Source: Acanthosepion pharaonis (lineage: Eukaryota > Mollusca > Cephalopoda > Sepiida > Sepiidae). Taken from it: a stretch of DNA of 64,000 nucleotides. Within the stretch, counting starts at the first letter, position 1; the number at the start of each line of letters is the position of its first letter. The notes below the pieces were generated by a model. That model ran no database searches. It had not been told where the DNA came from and was given only the letters and a program-made list of their open reading frames with translations. Positions 48,591 to 61,456 of this stretch are shown piece by piece. The stretch is from contig CAHIKZ030004123.1 of assembly GCA_903632075.3 (NCBI GenBank), positions 3,630,001 through 3,694,000 of the forward strand. The letters run 5' to 3'. Position numbers and translations under genes: made by a program.

Positions 48591-48735
48591 CCTCATCCAT
48601 CTTCTGGCCAAGAGAATTGATGGCATCATCAATTTCAGACTCGTGCTTTAGGAAAAACACCTTGATAAGACGATTGTAAATCATATCAGCACCATTATGA
48701 GGGATTGGCATCATGCACCACAACAGGAAGATGCA
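48591..48735 (-). CDS. REEP5: REEP5/REEP6-like protein, coding exon 4
   Basis: 145 nt, acceptor CTTTTTACAG before it and donor G|GTCAGT after it. It encodes CIFLLWCMMP, a P-x2-NGA-x2-IYN box and FFLKHESEIDDAI...LGQKMDEG. This is the most conserved part of the TB2/DP1/HVA22 family (human REEP5 has LLWCM-P-x-NGA and FFLKHES at the same place): the end of the second hairpin membrane region and the start of the amphipathic cytosolic helix that helps curve ER tubules. It starts on a codon boundary and ends one base into a codon, compatible with both neighbours. Confidence 0.93.
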
Positions 48736-49086
48736 CTGTAAAAAGAAAAGAAAGAAAGTCAACATTACATGGTCAAACAGTAAAATAAACCAGAACAGAC
48801 AGACAATATTAGATGTTCCCAGCTTAGAAAAAGAACAGAAGTTCTCAATTGTATCAAAAGCAAAGTTCTGAGAAAAAAAAGCTAATTTTCTGTCCCAAGC
48901 CAGCAAAAGCTGTTGGGTACTTTTTACTATATTTCTTAGTGAACATCATATGCATCCAAGAGAAAGATTTAACAACAGTGCTCTGTGGTTATGAAAAGTC
49001 TGGTCAAACAGGGTTCAAGAATCCTAAGGAAAAAAATTTTAAAATGAAAAATCTGTCGCCTAATAAAATTCTCACAATTCAGGATA

Positions 49087-49122
<36 letters not shown>

Positions 49123-52100
49123 GCTGTTAACCAAAGTTTCTAAAGAGAGGGCAAAGCATGCATGGGGGGGGGATATTTAGGACAACATTGTAGATTTTGC
49201 AGCAAAAAGCTTAACTTAAGCCTTTTGTGAATATGAACAGCCCAAATTAATCCAGTGATGACGTAACCAGATACACACAAATATGAGAAAGCATTAATAA
49301 TTGAATTCCCATATAACAGAAGTTCAAAAAGATTACTGAATCTATAGACAGGAGAAAAGACATTTTAAAAATATGAAAGGAAAAACCTCAAATCATTAAT
49401 TTAAGAGAATGATCCTATTTCTCACACAGTAAGAGAGTGCATTTTCTCACAGCATAAAGGGATTCAATTATTGAGAGGCTGCAATTGTTTTCAATATAAG
49501 GGAAGGAAAAAAAAAAAAAAAAAAAAAAAAAGATGCCAATAGAACTATGGTGACAAGTTTAGACCCCAAAAAGACAAAACGATATTAATACACAATGAAG
49601 GTGAAAGACAAAATTAGTACCAGTGGTTATAACAGAGGAAGTTATCTTTAGAATCAAGTCTACTGTAAACCCGAGCTTCCCAAAGACATCAAGATGTCCT
49701 AACAAGGTAGTAGTATTGACAAATGGTATCAGCAGTAGACACCTAGAAACAAGCAGCAGGCACACAAATGCAGCAATCAGAAAGGTCTGCTGCCACTGCT
49801 TCTCAATCTGCAGCCTGTGGTACCCAGCTTACAAGTTCTATTAGAAGAAAAAAAAAAAAAAAAAAAAAAAAAAAAAGCCCAGTATTCAAGAAGTTTAAAA
49901 GGGGATCTTTTTAATTGATCTATGAACATAAAAGTACTAAAAAAAAAAAAAAAAAAAAAAAAAAGGTTCCCAAAATAACCCAATTTGAAGCCTCCCTGTC
50001 TCCACAAGAGGATTTAAAATACATTTAGGAAATTATGAACAATTTGAGATTTCCATTTTTTAAAACCTATTCAGAGTGAGGAGGAGGATCTGGAAACTAG
50101 AACTTTAGAAACAGTATGTTAGGGTTGCTAAATAACTGCTGGATAGGGTGTGGTGGCTAGCCAAGAGTGAGGATTACCAGATTGCTAAGGAACAAGGGTG
50201 GAGAGAGAGATAGTACATGCCCATCCTCAGGTAATGATAAACCTGCCACTAATTACCATCCTAGATTTTAGCTGCAGAATTGTTTTGATTCCAGACATTA
50301 CTGCAGAAGGGGATGACATGAAGACAACCAGGCAAACCATTCAGCTAAAAACAACTGAACAAGTTGATCCTCTAGGAGGAGCAGAAGCAAGAAATATCGA
50401 AATCAGAGTTATTTCAGAGACCTTTCATTATCACCGAATATATACCATGAGTATCACGTACAAGGTTTTAAATTAATTTGTAATTGGTTGACAGTTAAAC
50501 TACCAAAGTTAATCTTAATTTGCAAAATTTTAGTTTCATGAAAAAATATTTTCATTAGTAGTCGCTAAAACTAAGACAGTTTTATATATTTTAAAACAGT
50601 TAATGATTGAAGTTATTTGTCCTTCCTCTCCATATAAGGATTGATATTAGTAAATAGTCAACTAGTACAGTCAATTAACTATATTTACATAAAAAGGAGA
50701 AACCTAATTATAGCTAGACTTATTCAAGCATATCTTAAAATGAGGTAAAATATGTAATGCACATATGTATTTAAGGGTCAGCCTAATAGCAAACTATTTA
50801 AGGTCAGGACAAAGTCATTTAGAGAGGTTATTTTACCAATACACTTGATAAATGCAATAAGGCATTAAAAAAAAAAAAAAAAAAAAAAAAATACTTTTAA
50901 AGGAAAAATTTGCAGATATCAAGAGAAATACAAATATTTTTAGTTTGAAACTGCTATGGTATAAATGCAAGTTTTCTGAAATACCTTCACAGTTGAAAGG
51001 CAAGGTATTTGTAATATGTCAGATTCAAGAGGCTTAAAATTTAGGTATATTTTTGAGTTAAGGCATCTCAAGGACAGAGGAAGGTTAACATCACTCGTTT
51101 TAATATGTATCCCTGCCAACACAAAGGTCCATTACTGTGTCCCGTCTGACAGAATAAACAAGAGGCTGATATTAACCAAAATCAATTACAGCTGTGCATT
51201 AATTCTGTTAAGTAAACACAAAATGGAAAACTAAACCAAGAGAGTTCAACCAGCCCTGATCAAATCTCAACTGTGTCATCACAAGAGAATTCACATTTGT
51301 TGACTAATAGGTCCTCAGAACTACAGGTGAGCTAATAACTTATTCAGCTGTTCATATAACCATCCAGAAGAAACAAGTAAGTTTCTTGGTCACAGATTTG
51401 TCTAAAATAAGAGTCCTTTACAATAATATTTAACTGTTTGGTGGCATGCTATAAAAGTGATAAATATTAAACCCAAAAAAAGCATGCAGAACATTTTTTT
51501 AAGCTGTTAAATTCAATTAAGAAAAAAAAATTTTAAAACCAAAAATCAAGCAGTTCAATAAATATCCAACACCCAAGAAGACCCAAATTAGGAAAGAAGA
51601 GTTTATACCACATGGAATCAAAACAAAGCAAAATTAGTGTTTTGCTAATAAATAAAAGCAAGCATAATGTTAAAAAAGCCAATCAATCCATTTACTGGAT
51701 TGGTAAAAATAAACCATAACCAAACTCAAATGTTGGCACTTAAAAACAAAAACAGCAAGATACATATAGAAGGAATAAATGGACACTTCAGTTTTTATAG
51801 AGGATTAAGAATTAAGTTTCAGGAGATTAAATTAGAGAAAGTAATATTTAAGCCAAGAATGTTAAAAGGCAATTTAAATTGTTACATTATATCCAGTTTC
51901 AATTCATTTGGAATATGTAACTTTTCTGAAAATATAGAAATAATTGTTGGGATTTACCAACTGAAGAATTGGCTGCCTGCAGACTAAGATTTGCAATGGA
52001 TGAACATCAGAGTTCTTCACAAATTGTACAAGCACTTGTGCATCAGTCATTTACAGACTTTATCAAAGATCACTGAAGTTTATAAATGAAGGATTTCTCC

Positions 52101-52326
52101 ATTCTGGAACATTCCTCCTATATGTCATCCAAAGCAAAATGTTTATGGAAGTAATTAAGGACACACTGGCCAGCTGACAATCAGTCTTCCATACCAAAAG
52201 GTGCTTCTTAGTACATCACATTCAAAGTCAACTGACCACTTAACATCTCGTAGTAGTAATAAAAGAAAAAAGTAATTTTAATGTACATCAGACAATGACC
52301 AGTAATGATACTTCCATAGTCTAAAG

Positions 52327-52376
52327 CAGCATTTTTCAACTGGTGCATCTTAAGAGTAATTTATGAATTTTTATAA

Positions 52377-52408
<32 letters not shown>

Positions 52409-52552
52409 GAAATGCTAAACCAAAATTTTATAACTAATTTTTCTTTTTACATTTAAAGTGCACCCCCAGAGTTTTAGTTAATTTACAAGTTGGCCCCAAA
52501 GCAAGAAAGAAATGTTGCAAGGGGAGAGAGAGGAAAAAAATGAGAAACATTG
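52327..52552. mobile_element. hAT-like MITE 2 (226 bp)
   Basis: Starts CAGCATTTTTCAACTGG and ends GAGAAACATTG, its approximate inverted end. Flanks GTCTAAAG (52319-52326) and GTGTAAAG (52553-52560) form an 8-bp target duplication with one mismatch. Related to the element at 41102. Confidence 0.7.
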
Positions 52553-54080
52553 GTGTAAAGTAACAATATAAAGTTATGCAAACTATTAGACAATGATAGT
52601 GTACGAACTATAACTTATAATCAAAAGTAGGAAAAATGAAGTAAATAAGAAAAAGCTGAAGCCAACAAAACCAGGAGGAAAAGTACTATTCACAAATGAG
52701 AACTTTACATTTTAACAGTCACTTTTGTAAAATTACAATGACAATTTAAAGACTTTACAAAAAAAGTCAGCAAATGGCAAATACTTCCTTATGAGGCTGA
52801 AACAGCAAGGCAGAGAAATTGAGAATGCCTGTCAAGAACCATTATTCCTACAAATAAGACATTATGAGGAGTTGAGAAAAGATTCTAATAAAGAATATAA
52901 AACTTGGGAGAGGAGTGCAATGGAACACAGAGTACATGAGATATACACATCTCAAAGACAGCAAAGATAATGCTTGCACCGAAAAGGAAAGTATGTGATG
53001 CAGCTATTAAAAAAAAAAAAAAAGACTAAAAGTTTCATAAATAATGTAATATAATATATCTCAAAAGGTTCCAGATACTCCTCCTTCATGGTTATCTATT
53101 ACCATTCCGCACCCCCCCCCCACCACCACACACTTCCCTGTAATTTACACCTATATCACAGAGTTTGGCTAGGTATGGGTAGTCTATAGCATCTGGATAA
53201 ACATTACACTGCCTGATACCTCAATTTTGCATAAGATACTGGAGATCTCTAAATATTAAAAAAGTTAACCAAACTCAGCCATAAATAACCAGCACAACAG
53301 GGAGAAAAGCTTTTTATTCACGACTATCCCATTTGAGGATAGCATTTTCATATTCACTGAATATGAAGATTCAACTTAATATCGTTTTTAACTAGCCATG
53401 TCGCTCTTAATAACTCTTATTAGATGGAGGGCAGATATCCATTTTTCAGAATGGAGACTTGATTGTCAACAGACCAGATAAAAGGAAGGAAAAAAAAAAA
53501 AAAAAAAAAAAAAAAACCAACCAATAATCACTTACCTTCACTTGAAGCTAAGTTAGTAGACAAGAAAAAAAAAAAAAAAAAAAAAAAACAACAAAACAAA
53601 AACAAATGAATAAAAATGCTACAAGGCGTAAATATTAAATATGCAAGCACAAGTTTCATACTGACAAGAAACCAACAATTATCTGCACCAATTGCTACAT
53701 GCAAGCAACACTTCATAGCATTGGGTTCTATTAACTTGCAAAAATAAATAGCTGAAAGCTGATTACAAACTAATCAATTGGAATTGTCACTGCATATACA
53801 AGTGGGTGCTTTTGTATATTTTAACTTTCACAAGATTGAAAGCTTTTGAAGCAGTAAAAATAAAGTGTTTCACAAAGCATTAAAATTTCAGCTTATCTTT
53901 CATTGTCACTACTTGGTTCAAATCTGAAGTAAAGAGTAAGCTTTCAGGGAGATCAACAACCATTCTACCCCTGGGAAGTCAGTTTTACCTTCAGAGATGA
54001 AAGCCTAGTAAAGACTTTCACGTTGGATCACTGCAGTTTACTACTAGCTTAAGGACATATCACATTGAAACATGGTTTTT

Positions 54081-54155
54081 GTCCGATCAAAGTTAAGCAA
54101 CTGACTCTGGCCAGTACTGAAAATGGCCGACTGCTGGGGAATGCCAGGTGCTGAA
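54081..54155 (+). repeat. 5S rRNA-derived fragment (SINE3-like head or pseudogene)
   Basis: GTCCGATC-AAAGTTAAGCAAC, then GGCCAGTACTGAAAATGG-CGACTGCTGGGGAATGCCAGGTGCTG follows 5S rRNA (GTC-GATCTC-GAAGTTAAGCA, GGC-TGGTTAGTACTTGGATGGGAGACC-CCTGGGAATACC-GGTGCTG) with few gaps. The 5' part of 5S is not seen. It sits in a REEP intron, antisense to the gene. Confidence 0.65.
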
Positions 54156-54690
54156 TACAATTGCTCTACTTAGACTAACAGTAGATTGATAGGCCACAAG
54201 GCCTACCTGGAGTTGGGCGTGTGAGCCATTTTCTAATGGCTATGCACACAGACAGCAAGTTGCGTTGGTATGGGGGGGGGGGGGGAAGAGACACCACACA
54301 CACACTAATGAATAATCTGAAGAACTGAACTAAGCTAATAATAGTCAATAAGCTTTGATCAAAATAATACTTGGACATTAACTTGTATATGACCTGAAGT
54401 TCTATGGCTCAAATTGTTGAAACTTCAATCACAGAATATTGACAGCACGTGTTTGGTACAAGAATACAAAAGTGGTACACCCAGCATGGATTGAACACAA
54501 TGGTAATAGTGTAGAAATTAAGCTTACTAATGATTATTTTACAAGCAATAGAAAAATGAAAAAAGTTAATTTAACTATCTACCAACTTGTTCACTTTATA
54601 AAAAAAATCAGCTTCCCTTCAATAATATTTTAAGAAAATCAGAATTTAAATTCAGCAACAACCCCATCGCGATAAAAAGGATAAAAAAGG

Positions 54691-54731
<41 letters not shown>

Positions 54732-54816
54732 AGAAAAAGTCACAGGATATAGTGTTAACATTTGAGAAAAGCATGCATTTGTGCAGTAGATATGCAGTGG
54801 GGGGGAAGCAACTTAC

Positions 54817-54955
54817 CTTGAAGAACCAGTAGAATGGAATCCAGAAGAGGAGCAAGTCAGCAAAGAATTCAAGCAAGCTGAAAACACTGTAGACAACCCA
54901 ATACATGAGCCACTGAGTGTCATCATCCTTGCGTGAAGATTCAATGGCTTTAATC
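54817..54955 (-). CDS. REEP5: REEP5/REEP6-like protein, coding exon 3
   Basis: 139 nt with acceptor CCCTGCTCTCAG and donor AAG|GTAAGT. It encodes IKAIES, a DDTQWLMYWVVYSVFSLLEFF segment and an FWIPFYWFFK end. DDTQWL-YWVVY is the family hallmark, found in yeast Yop1 relatives, HVA22 and animal REEPs. The hydrophobic stretches are the paired short membrane hairpins that wedge into the ER bilayer. The exon begins one base into the last position of a serine codon shared with exon 2 and ends on a codon boundary. Confidence 0.95.
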
Positions 54956-57684
54956 CTGAGAGCAGGGGAAAAAAAAAAAAAAAATATCTTATAGTTCTTA
55001 AAACAAATACCTGGAAGTTTTAAACAATTTACAGATTTATTTAGCTACAAAGTCATTTGAATTAAACTTATTCTGCACCAAAAGTAGGTCAACACATTTA
55101 CAGGTTTATTTTCTCACCTTTGTTGCATTGGAATAAATATGCATCAGATGACAATGTAAAATGCTATTTACATCAAATGGCAATTCCAATAGTTTAAACT
55201 ATTCAAATTTAGAGAATTCATAAATTAAGCTTAAATAAAATAAATATTTGATACATTTAGAATGCAATTGATTAAACCCAATTATGTAACCAGCATTTTA
55301 TTAACAAACATTGTCCAACATAAGTTTTAAAAGGTTTTCTCTTAACCATAAAGAGAAAGCAATGACCACTAATATTTTCTTTATTATATGCTATAGTTTG
55401 AAAACCAAAGCTACAGACTAATTGACATTCCCTAAGTTGTTACTAATTTGACTAATAAAAGGGGGAGCCATAAATAAGTATTTTTATGCTACTCACGAAA
55501 AAAAACAAAAAAAAAAAAAAACAAAACAAACTTCAATAGTCAACATGCAAGTTTGATAAAGACCGAATGGGTCATCCAAATATTCATTTGCAGTTCTATT
55601 ACATATGAATTGAAAAGGCTTCACCTGATGGTATGTACATAAAAAATAGGTTTTTCAGATGATTACTTGACAGAGAAAATCATCAGGTTATAAAAAGCAG
55701 ACTAACAGTCTTGTTATACTTGCTCGAGGTTTCAGTAAAGTACAATGACTATAAATAACATTGGAAACAAGTTTCAAGAGTGAGAAACTATGCTCAACTC
55801 AAGTGGAAATTGATAAAAGCTTTCTCAAAATAGACTAAGGTTTTTTTTTTTTTTATTTCTTTTTTCAATACAGCTAAACAAGCACTTCTGTTAAAGTAAT
55901 TTTAAATTAAGATTAGTTTTAACTTAAAAATGTGATATACTTTAAATGAAAAAAGAAATATGTTTGAATAAAAAAGTAATAAGACAAGTGGGTTGTTTGG
56001 AAAAGTCAAGATCAGCTATGAACAAAAAAAAAAAAAAACAAAAAAAAAACAAAAAAAAACAAACCAGTTGAAAGGATTACAGGTTTTCAAGATTCCACAA
56101 GTGTAAACTGTTTCCACAATGACAAAATGAGATCAATATCACCAAGACATTTTGTTGGTAATATACTACAATTTGACCATAAAAAGGTTTAAGAGATTCA
56201 ACTACATATCAGGATAATCAAGATCCTATTTTGGGACCAACAATTTGGCTAAAAACAGATGCTCAGCTTATACTTAGATAAATGAATTAGTCAACATAAA
56301 AAATTTCATTCCAAATTAAGCTAAAATTCAATTACTTCAATGCAAGGACAGTACAAATTTCCAAACTTATGCACAACAAAATTTGCCAGGTAAGCCATGC
56401 CCAAGTATAGAAGTAAACAGACAACCCCAGGGATTTCATATTGGGGGGGGGGGTAGGTAGGCGAGTATAAGAGTTATAAAAAAGCCAACCAACTTAATTC
56501 TACTCACATCAAGGAAAAGGAAAGGAAAAAATTACTTGATCCAACACACAAGAAAAGAAGTTTGGACTTTTTCACCCAAATCAAACCCCATGTGATCTTG
56601 ACTTCCTGCAGACAATAGGACAGTAGTTTGGATGACTGCTTAGGTTTTTAGAGACAGCCCCACCCCAATTATATACATTCTAAAAATGATTTAAAATCAA
56701 TCATTTAAAAGCAATGCAAATGAAATTTTCATGAAGACTAAGGAGGATTGTGAATAGTTGGAATATATTTTATTCTTTATATAGGAAATGGATGAACAGT
56801 TGTGGTTTGAGCATATAAAAAATAAAATAACTTCATTATAAAATTGTTCAATGTGATTGAAGCTAAAATCAAAACTTTCTAGTAAAAAGCTACTATGAAG
56901 GATAAAAACATCGAGTTGATTTTTTAGGATGATTTAAGTTGATTTCTTCAGGAAGCTGGCCTCATTCTGTTACCTTCTTTAACAAACAAAAAGAAAAAAA
57001 CCTTAAATCAATCATCTTAAAAAGAAAAACATATCAAATATTTGTTCTGCACTGGTCAACTTTATCCTATTTAGCATAAATATCAATTACTACATAAAAC
57101 TGACTAAAATCTTGTACTGCACTGGTTGTCCAAGCATTAATACTTGCCCATTATAGAGTGTCTAAAAGCATTTATTAAAACATCTTTGAAACTAAAAAGA
57201 GATCAGACATTTACAGGATTTTTCCATTGCCATAGAAGTAAAATGCTACTTATAGACTGCAAGACTAAATTGAAATCTAACAGACCCAGGATTCCAGTTC
57301 AATGCTTCATGAACTGGTCAGTTTTGCTGCTTAAAAGAAAAGCTAAAAATAAAAACATTCAATCAAAACTAAAATAAGAGTAGGGAAAGGAAGAAAAGCT
57401 TAATTTATCTTTCAGACTGACTAGTATTGTATGCAAATTAGATAGACAAGTATAAATAGAGAACAACTGGCAAGCATAGGGTGGCTATGCCTAGCAAACC
57501 CAGTTGCTATTCAGGACACTGAGAACTGTACTACAACTACGCAGAGAGATGTGCAAAATATAACACTGACCAACCAGTAAACAAATTCTGAAATATTATA
57601 TCCTTGTCGACAAGCAGGATTGTTGATTTTGCTTCCAATCAATATCTTCATAATCACAAAGTGATGAAAGGTTGTGTAACTTAC
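54956..57684 (-). other. REEP-like gene intron (2.7 kb)
   Basis: No exon recognised. Contains T-run 55845-55857, A-rich runs 55500-55520 and 56023-56064, and a G-run at 56443-56452. Confidence 0.6.
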
Positions 57685-57778
57685 GATTTGTAAGCAGGAT
57701 AGCAGAAGCCAATGAGGTTGCAAAGGAAGTCGCCTCCATATCCAACCATCAGATAAAGGCTGAGGAAGCCAATGATGC
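57685..57778 (-). CDS. REEP5: REEP5/REEP6-like protein, coding exon 2
   Basis: 94 nt, preceded by a T-rich tract ending TTGCAG and followed by C|GTAAGT. It encodes IIGFLSLYLMVGYGGDFLCNLIGFCYPAYK, which matches the first membrane hairpin of REEP5/6 (animal homologues have GY-GA-x-LLCN-IG-YPAY here). The protein bends and stabilises ER tubules. The exon needs one base from the upstream exon to complete its first codon (xGC) and gives two bases (TC) to the serine completed by exon 3. Exons 2-5 together encode about 153 residues. Vertebrate REEP5 is about 189, so some 35-40 N-terminal residues come from an exon upstream. Confidence 0.94.
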
Positions 57779-59044
57779 CTGCAAAAAAAAAAAAAGTTCT
57801 AAATTTCAATAGCAAATAAATATTTCACATTACAAAAGTTCATTACAAATTCAGAAATTACTATATTTTCAGTCTTGGATTTTTTTTTTTTTTTTTTTTA
57901 AGGCAACGTTCCTTCAGAAGGTGTGCAATCATGACTCTCCAGAATTAACTGAATTGCCATTACTTTAGAAACAAAATGGTTTCCAATTGCCTTCTTGGTT
58001 TTGAATTCAGAATAGAACTTACTGGAGACAAGCTGCTGTCCAAAGATATAGAACCCAACCTACCCTGGGTTTTAATCTATAACTTCGGTAGCCGAGAAAA
58101 ATTTTTCCAAGACTATCAATGTGTAATTGTACAGATGGGACAGAAATCCATGACAACTTATGCTATCCTGCAGAATCATTTTAATTTCTGATCCAAATCA
58201 AATTTATCAAGAGTTTTTATATCTACAATAATTCAGTCATCCTAAAATAAGTTGTCTAATTAAAGAGTCCAATTTTTCATTAACAAACATTTCCTATTTC
58301 CAACTAATTGAATGCCTTTAACAAAGTCACATGGCCTTAAGAAACAAAAATAACATGCAAGTTATTGATCCCAAGGAGGAGGGAACTAAGAATCCGTATT
58401 CATTAGAAACAATTTAGCAATTATACGTTCCAGCCTTGTGCCATACATTGCAACATTCTCAGAATTTTTAAGTAAAATGTTTAAGTTTTCTCATTCTGTA
58501 TTCATATTCACGAATATTTAGCTTCAGTTAAACCATTTAGGCTATTCTGCTTTGTGTTACTCATCTGTTTCTTCCACACCATCACCCAGAGAATCAGATA
58601 ATTTGCTAAGTTATGTGGATCTTTCAAACAGATCACCGATTATGACAGACACCTGAAGAGATTTGGAGTACAGCCTAAACTAATGACAACAAGAGTATGT
58701 TGGTCTAAATAGAAAGGCAGGCAACCTATTGGCTCAAAGATTCCAATGCAAGTTATTATTGAACATCCTACAAGGAGATATACATTATGCACACTCATAA
58801 GTTTATGTAGTGAAGAAAAAAAATTCATTGGGAACAATGACAAACTACTTTATTAATGAAGAGTAAACTGGGATAAATTAGTATGGTGGGGGGTAAAGTA
58901 CCCTGTTAAGATGCTTTAAGAAAATCATTTAATAATTATCCCCACAGAAAGACAATTTTGACCCTGCCCTACAAAATACTGAATCCACATTCAAAAAGTC
59001 TGAAATACCTCTGCAAAAAGATTTAAGTCTATTGGTCACATTTT

Positions 59045-59081
<37 letters not shown>

Positions 59082-61456
59082 TATCAGTGAGAGCCTGTCA
59101 AGACAGAAACCGATGTTCTCCCACAGCTTCAGTATCAGTTACATTTATAATTTAGCTATGTGAATTCCTTGCTAATAAGAATCCTGTTTATACATATTTT
59201 TTATACAAGCATGATATAAAATCTATATACCAGTCTAATAGTGACTAACTGTGTGACAAAAAAACAGGTGAACTAAGTAAGCATTTTATCTCAGAAATGG
59301 ATTCCAGGGAGATTTAGAGGCAAGGTGGCAAGAATACAATTGCAGGTATATATAAACAGGTGCAATCCTTACTTGCCTTAAAAATTCCCAGAATATAGAA
59401 CCTTGTATATTCCACAAACCTCATTTATACATGCATATAATTTTTGGACATCACAAAGTATTATGTGAACTTTAAACAAGACAGTATTTTAAGTCATTAA
59501 GGTTCATTATACACTTTCATTTATCAGTCCAACTCAAAGAACTTGTTTGGCAAGTTGAAGACCCTTAAATTGGAAGAAGAAAAAAAAAAAAAAAAAAATA
59601 GCACAAACAGCCTCCATTACACAAGTCAAATTAGTAGAGAGGAAAATTAATGTCTAAACAGTCAAAGGTTTGTCACTTATGATAAAGATAACTGGCTGTC
59701 ATGAAGTAGGAAAAAAAACTGCAATGGCAAAGTATTTCAAATTTATTTGTGAAGGACATTTACTAAGACAATAACATTTTCATGTGAGACATCAAAGTTT
59801 ATTTGAAAATAAACCACAGCTATCAGTCCAAGATGAATGAATCCAAAACGCCACAACAAAAATAGTCATAGCATAAAGACTACAAGATTACTAGAGATGC
59901 TTTCTAGTATACAGTTTAAATTGCTGCATATAAAATTAAGTAATGTGCTCAACTGGTAGATTTGTTTATTGTTCAAGCGCTCCTATATATTAATTGGCTA
60001 GTACTGTTAACTAGCGATGGAGTTATGGTTTGTATTCTTGCACCTGCCACAGAAAGTTTATTCTACCAAAGTCGAAATTAGATCTAAACAACCAGTAAAG
60101 TCCTCTGGGATACCCAATGGAATGCAAAACTGTAGAAGTGTCAGCGAGTAAAAAGCAGGAAGCTTTCCCACAAGGCAGTTTCATTAGAAATATTTTAGAT
60201 ATAGAGGACAGGGTGGGGTTTGGTGGTGGTTGTGACAAAGAAAAGAGGAGGAAAAAAAAAAAAAAAAAAAAAAAGGGAATAAGTTTTACATAACATGTAA
60301 ATAAAAAGATAAGTTACCTTTGACCAATACAGATCAAGATGTCTAACTCAAACAACTTGATAAGTTGAGGACCCTTAGTAAATAGGAAAGAGTAAAAAAA
60401 AAAAAAAAAAAAAAATTGAAGCAGGCATGAGGCAGTTCTCAATTAGTTAGCTTCACCATTGTGTATGCACATGTCACCTTGGTCTCCTTCTTCCAAACTG
60501 TAATTGGCATAACCTGGACAGATGGTATCCATCATGGTAACCATCACCAGGACTCCTCACATCTGGCCAAATGTCACTTTACCCCAAGAGCCATAGACAG
60601 TGGATGGTTGCTTTGAAACTCCTCAGTTTTCCTGGCAACACATAAAACCTGCCAGTCAGATAAAAGTCATTCATAGTTCACTTGACTGTGGGTGGATTAA
60701 TTAAATCGAGGAGGTTGCCTCCATTGTGTCGTAGGAGGGAAGGTATACCCCCCACCCACCGACAAAAAATTAAAATCTGGAAAATTTCCTAGCCAGAGTG
60801 AAGATGGTCACAATTTTCTGAGAAAATATTAGCCATGAAGTTATATTAAAAGCAACTTCTAATTTAAAAACAAAGTGAGTGGCAGTAAGTTATTAAGACT
60901 AAAAACTGTATCAAACATAATGGTCACTAATATTCAGTTTTCAACTTTACTGTTCTAAGCATAAGCAGTAGGCTGAAGAATAGCTTGGCCAAATCTAACA
61001 TCAAGAACAGGATTACAGCTGCCCATATGATTTGGAAAGTTAATGACTTTGAAAAGTAATTGCAGTTGTCATGGAAGTAGGAAAAGAATCACTTAACAGC
61101 AATTTTTACTGCACCAGGTATATCAGACTATCACTAGCAGTAAGAAAAAAAAAAAAAAAAAAAAAAAAAGTAAAGACTTCACCATTGATGACTAAAAATT
61201 TAAATTTCACTTACAAAAAGTTGGCATAATCCCAACATACAAATTACAAACATTTATCAAGTAGAAAAAAATGTTTCAAACTTTACACTGATAACATTCA
61301 AAGTCGTATAAGAAAACATCAAATAGGATTTAGTTTTCTAAAAAGCCGCAACAATAAGCCAGTGTTATTAGCAGACAAGCCATCTGTTCTGGAGAGGATA
61401 ATACTCATCACATATACATATTTACAAATAAAGAAAACTTTCTACAAATCACTCAC
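57779..61456 (-). other. Sequence upstream of REEP exon 2 (first intron or part of it)
   Basis: No canonical REEP first exon (a charged N-terminus with a K-TG-x-x-R motif) was found. The stretch holds A-runs (57782-57795, 59046-59077, 59580-59599, 60252-60274, 60391-60414, 61145-61169) and two copies of a small repeat at 59520-59600 and 60330-60415. Confidence 0.5.
59520..60415. repeat. Two copies of a short A-run-linked repeat
   Basis: AACTCAAAGAACTTG...AAGTTGAAGACCCTTAAATTGG plus A-run at 59530-59600 and AACTCAAACAACTTGATAAGTTGAGGACCCTTAGTAAAT plus A-run at 60340-60415 share order and spacing. Seen on the minus strand, the second copy with its GTAACT donor-like end mimics an exon. Confidence 0.55.

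Larger units (their letters stand above)
48736..54816 (-). other. REEP-like gene intron (6.1 kb)
   Basis: No further exon recognised. It contains A-runs on the plus strand (49091-49120, 49509-49531, 49848-49876, 49940-49964, 50866-50891, 53489-53516, 53564-53588, 54690-54730), a hAT-like MITE and a 5S-like fragment. The 92-codon plus frame at 50198-50476 has no motif and is on the opposite strand. Confidence 0.6.

Noticed and set aside
50198..50476. 92-codon plus-strand frame in the large REEP intron
   Set aside because: Mixed composition but no recognised motif, no splice context, and opposite to the gene; treated as chance.
57144..58191. Two plus-strand frames of 71-77 codons flanking REEP exon 2
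   Set aside because: Antisense to the gene, no motifs, no splice signals; one overlaps ordinary intron sequence.
60314..60370. Apparent 56-nt minus-strand exon (AG acceptor, GGTAACTT donor) upstream of REEP exon 2
   Set aside because: The same sequence with its A-run recurs at 59530-59600 with a stop codon inside, so it is a repeat.
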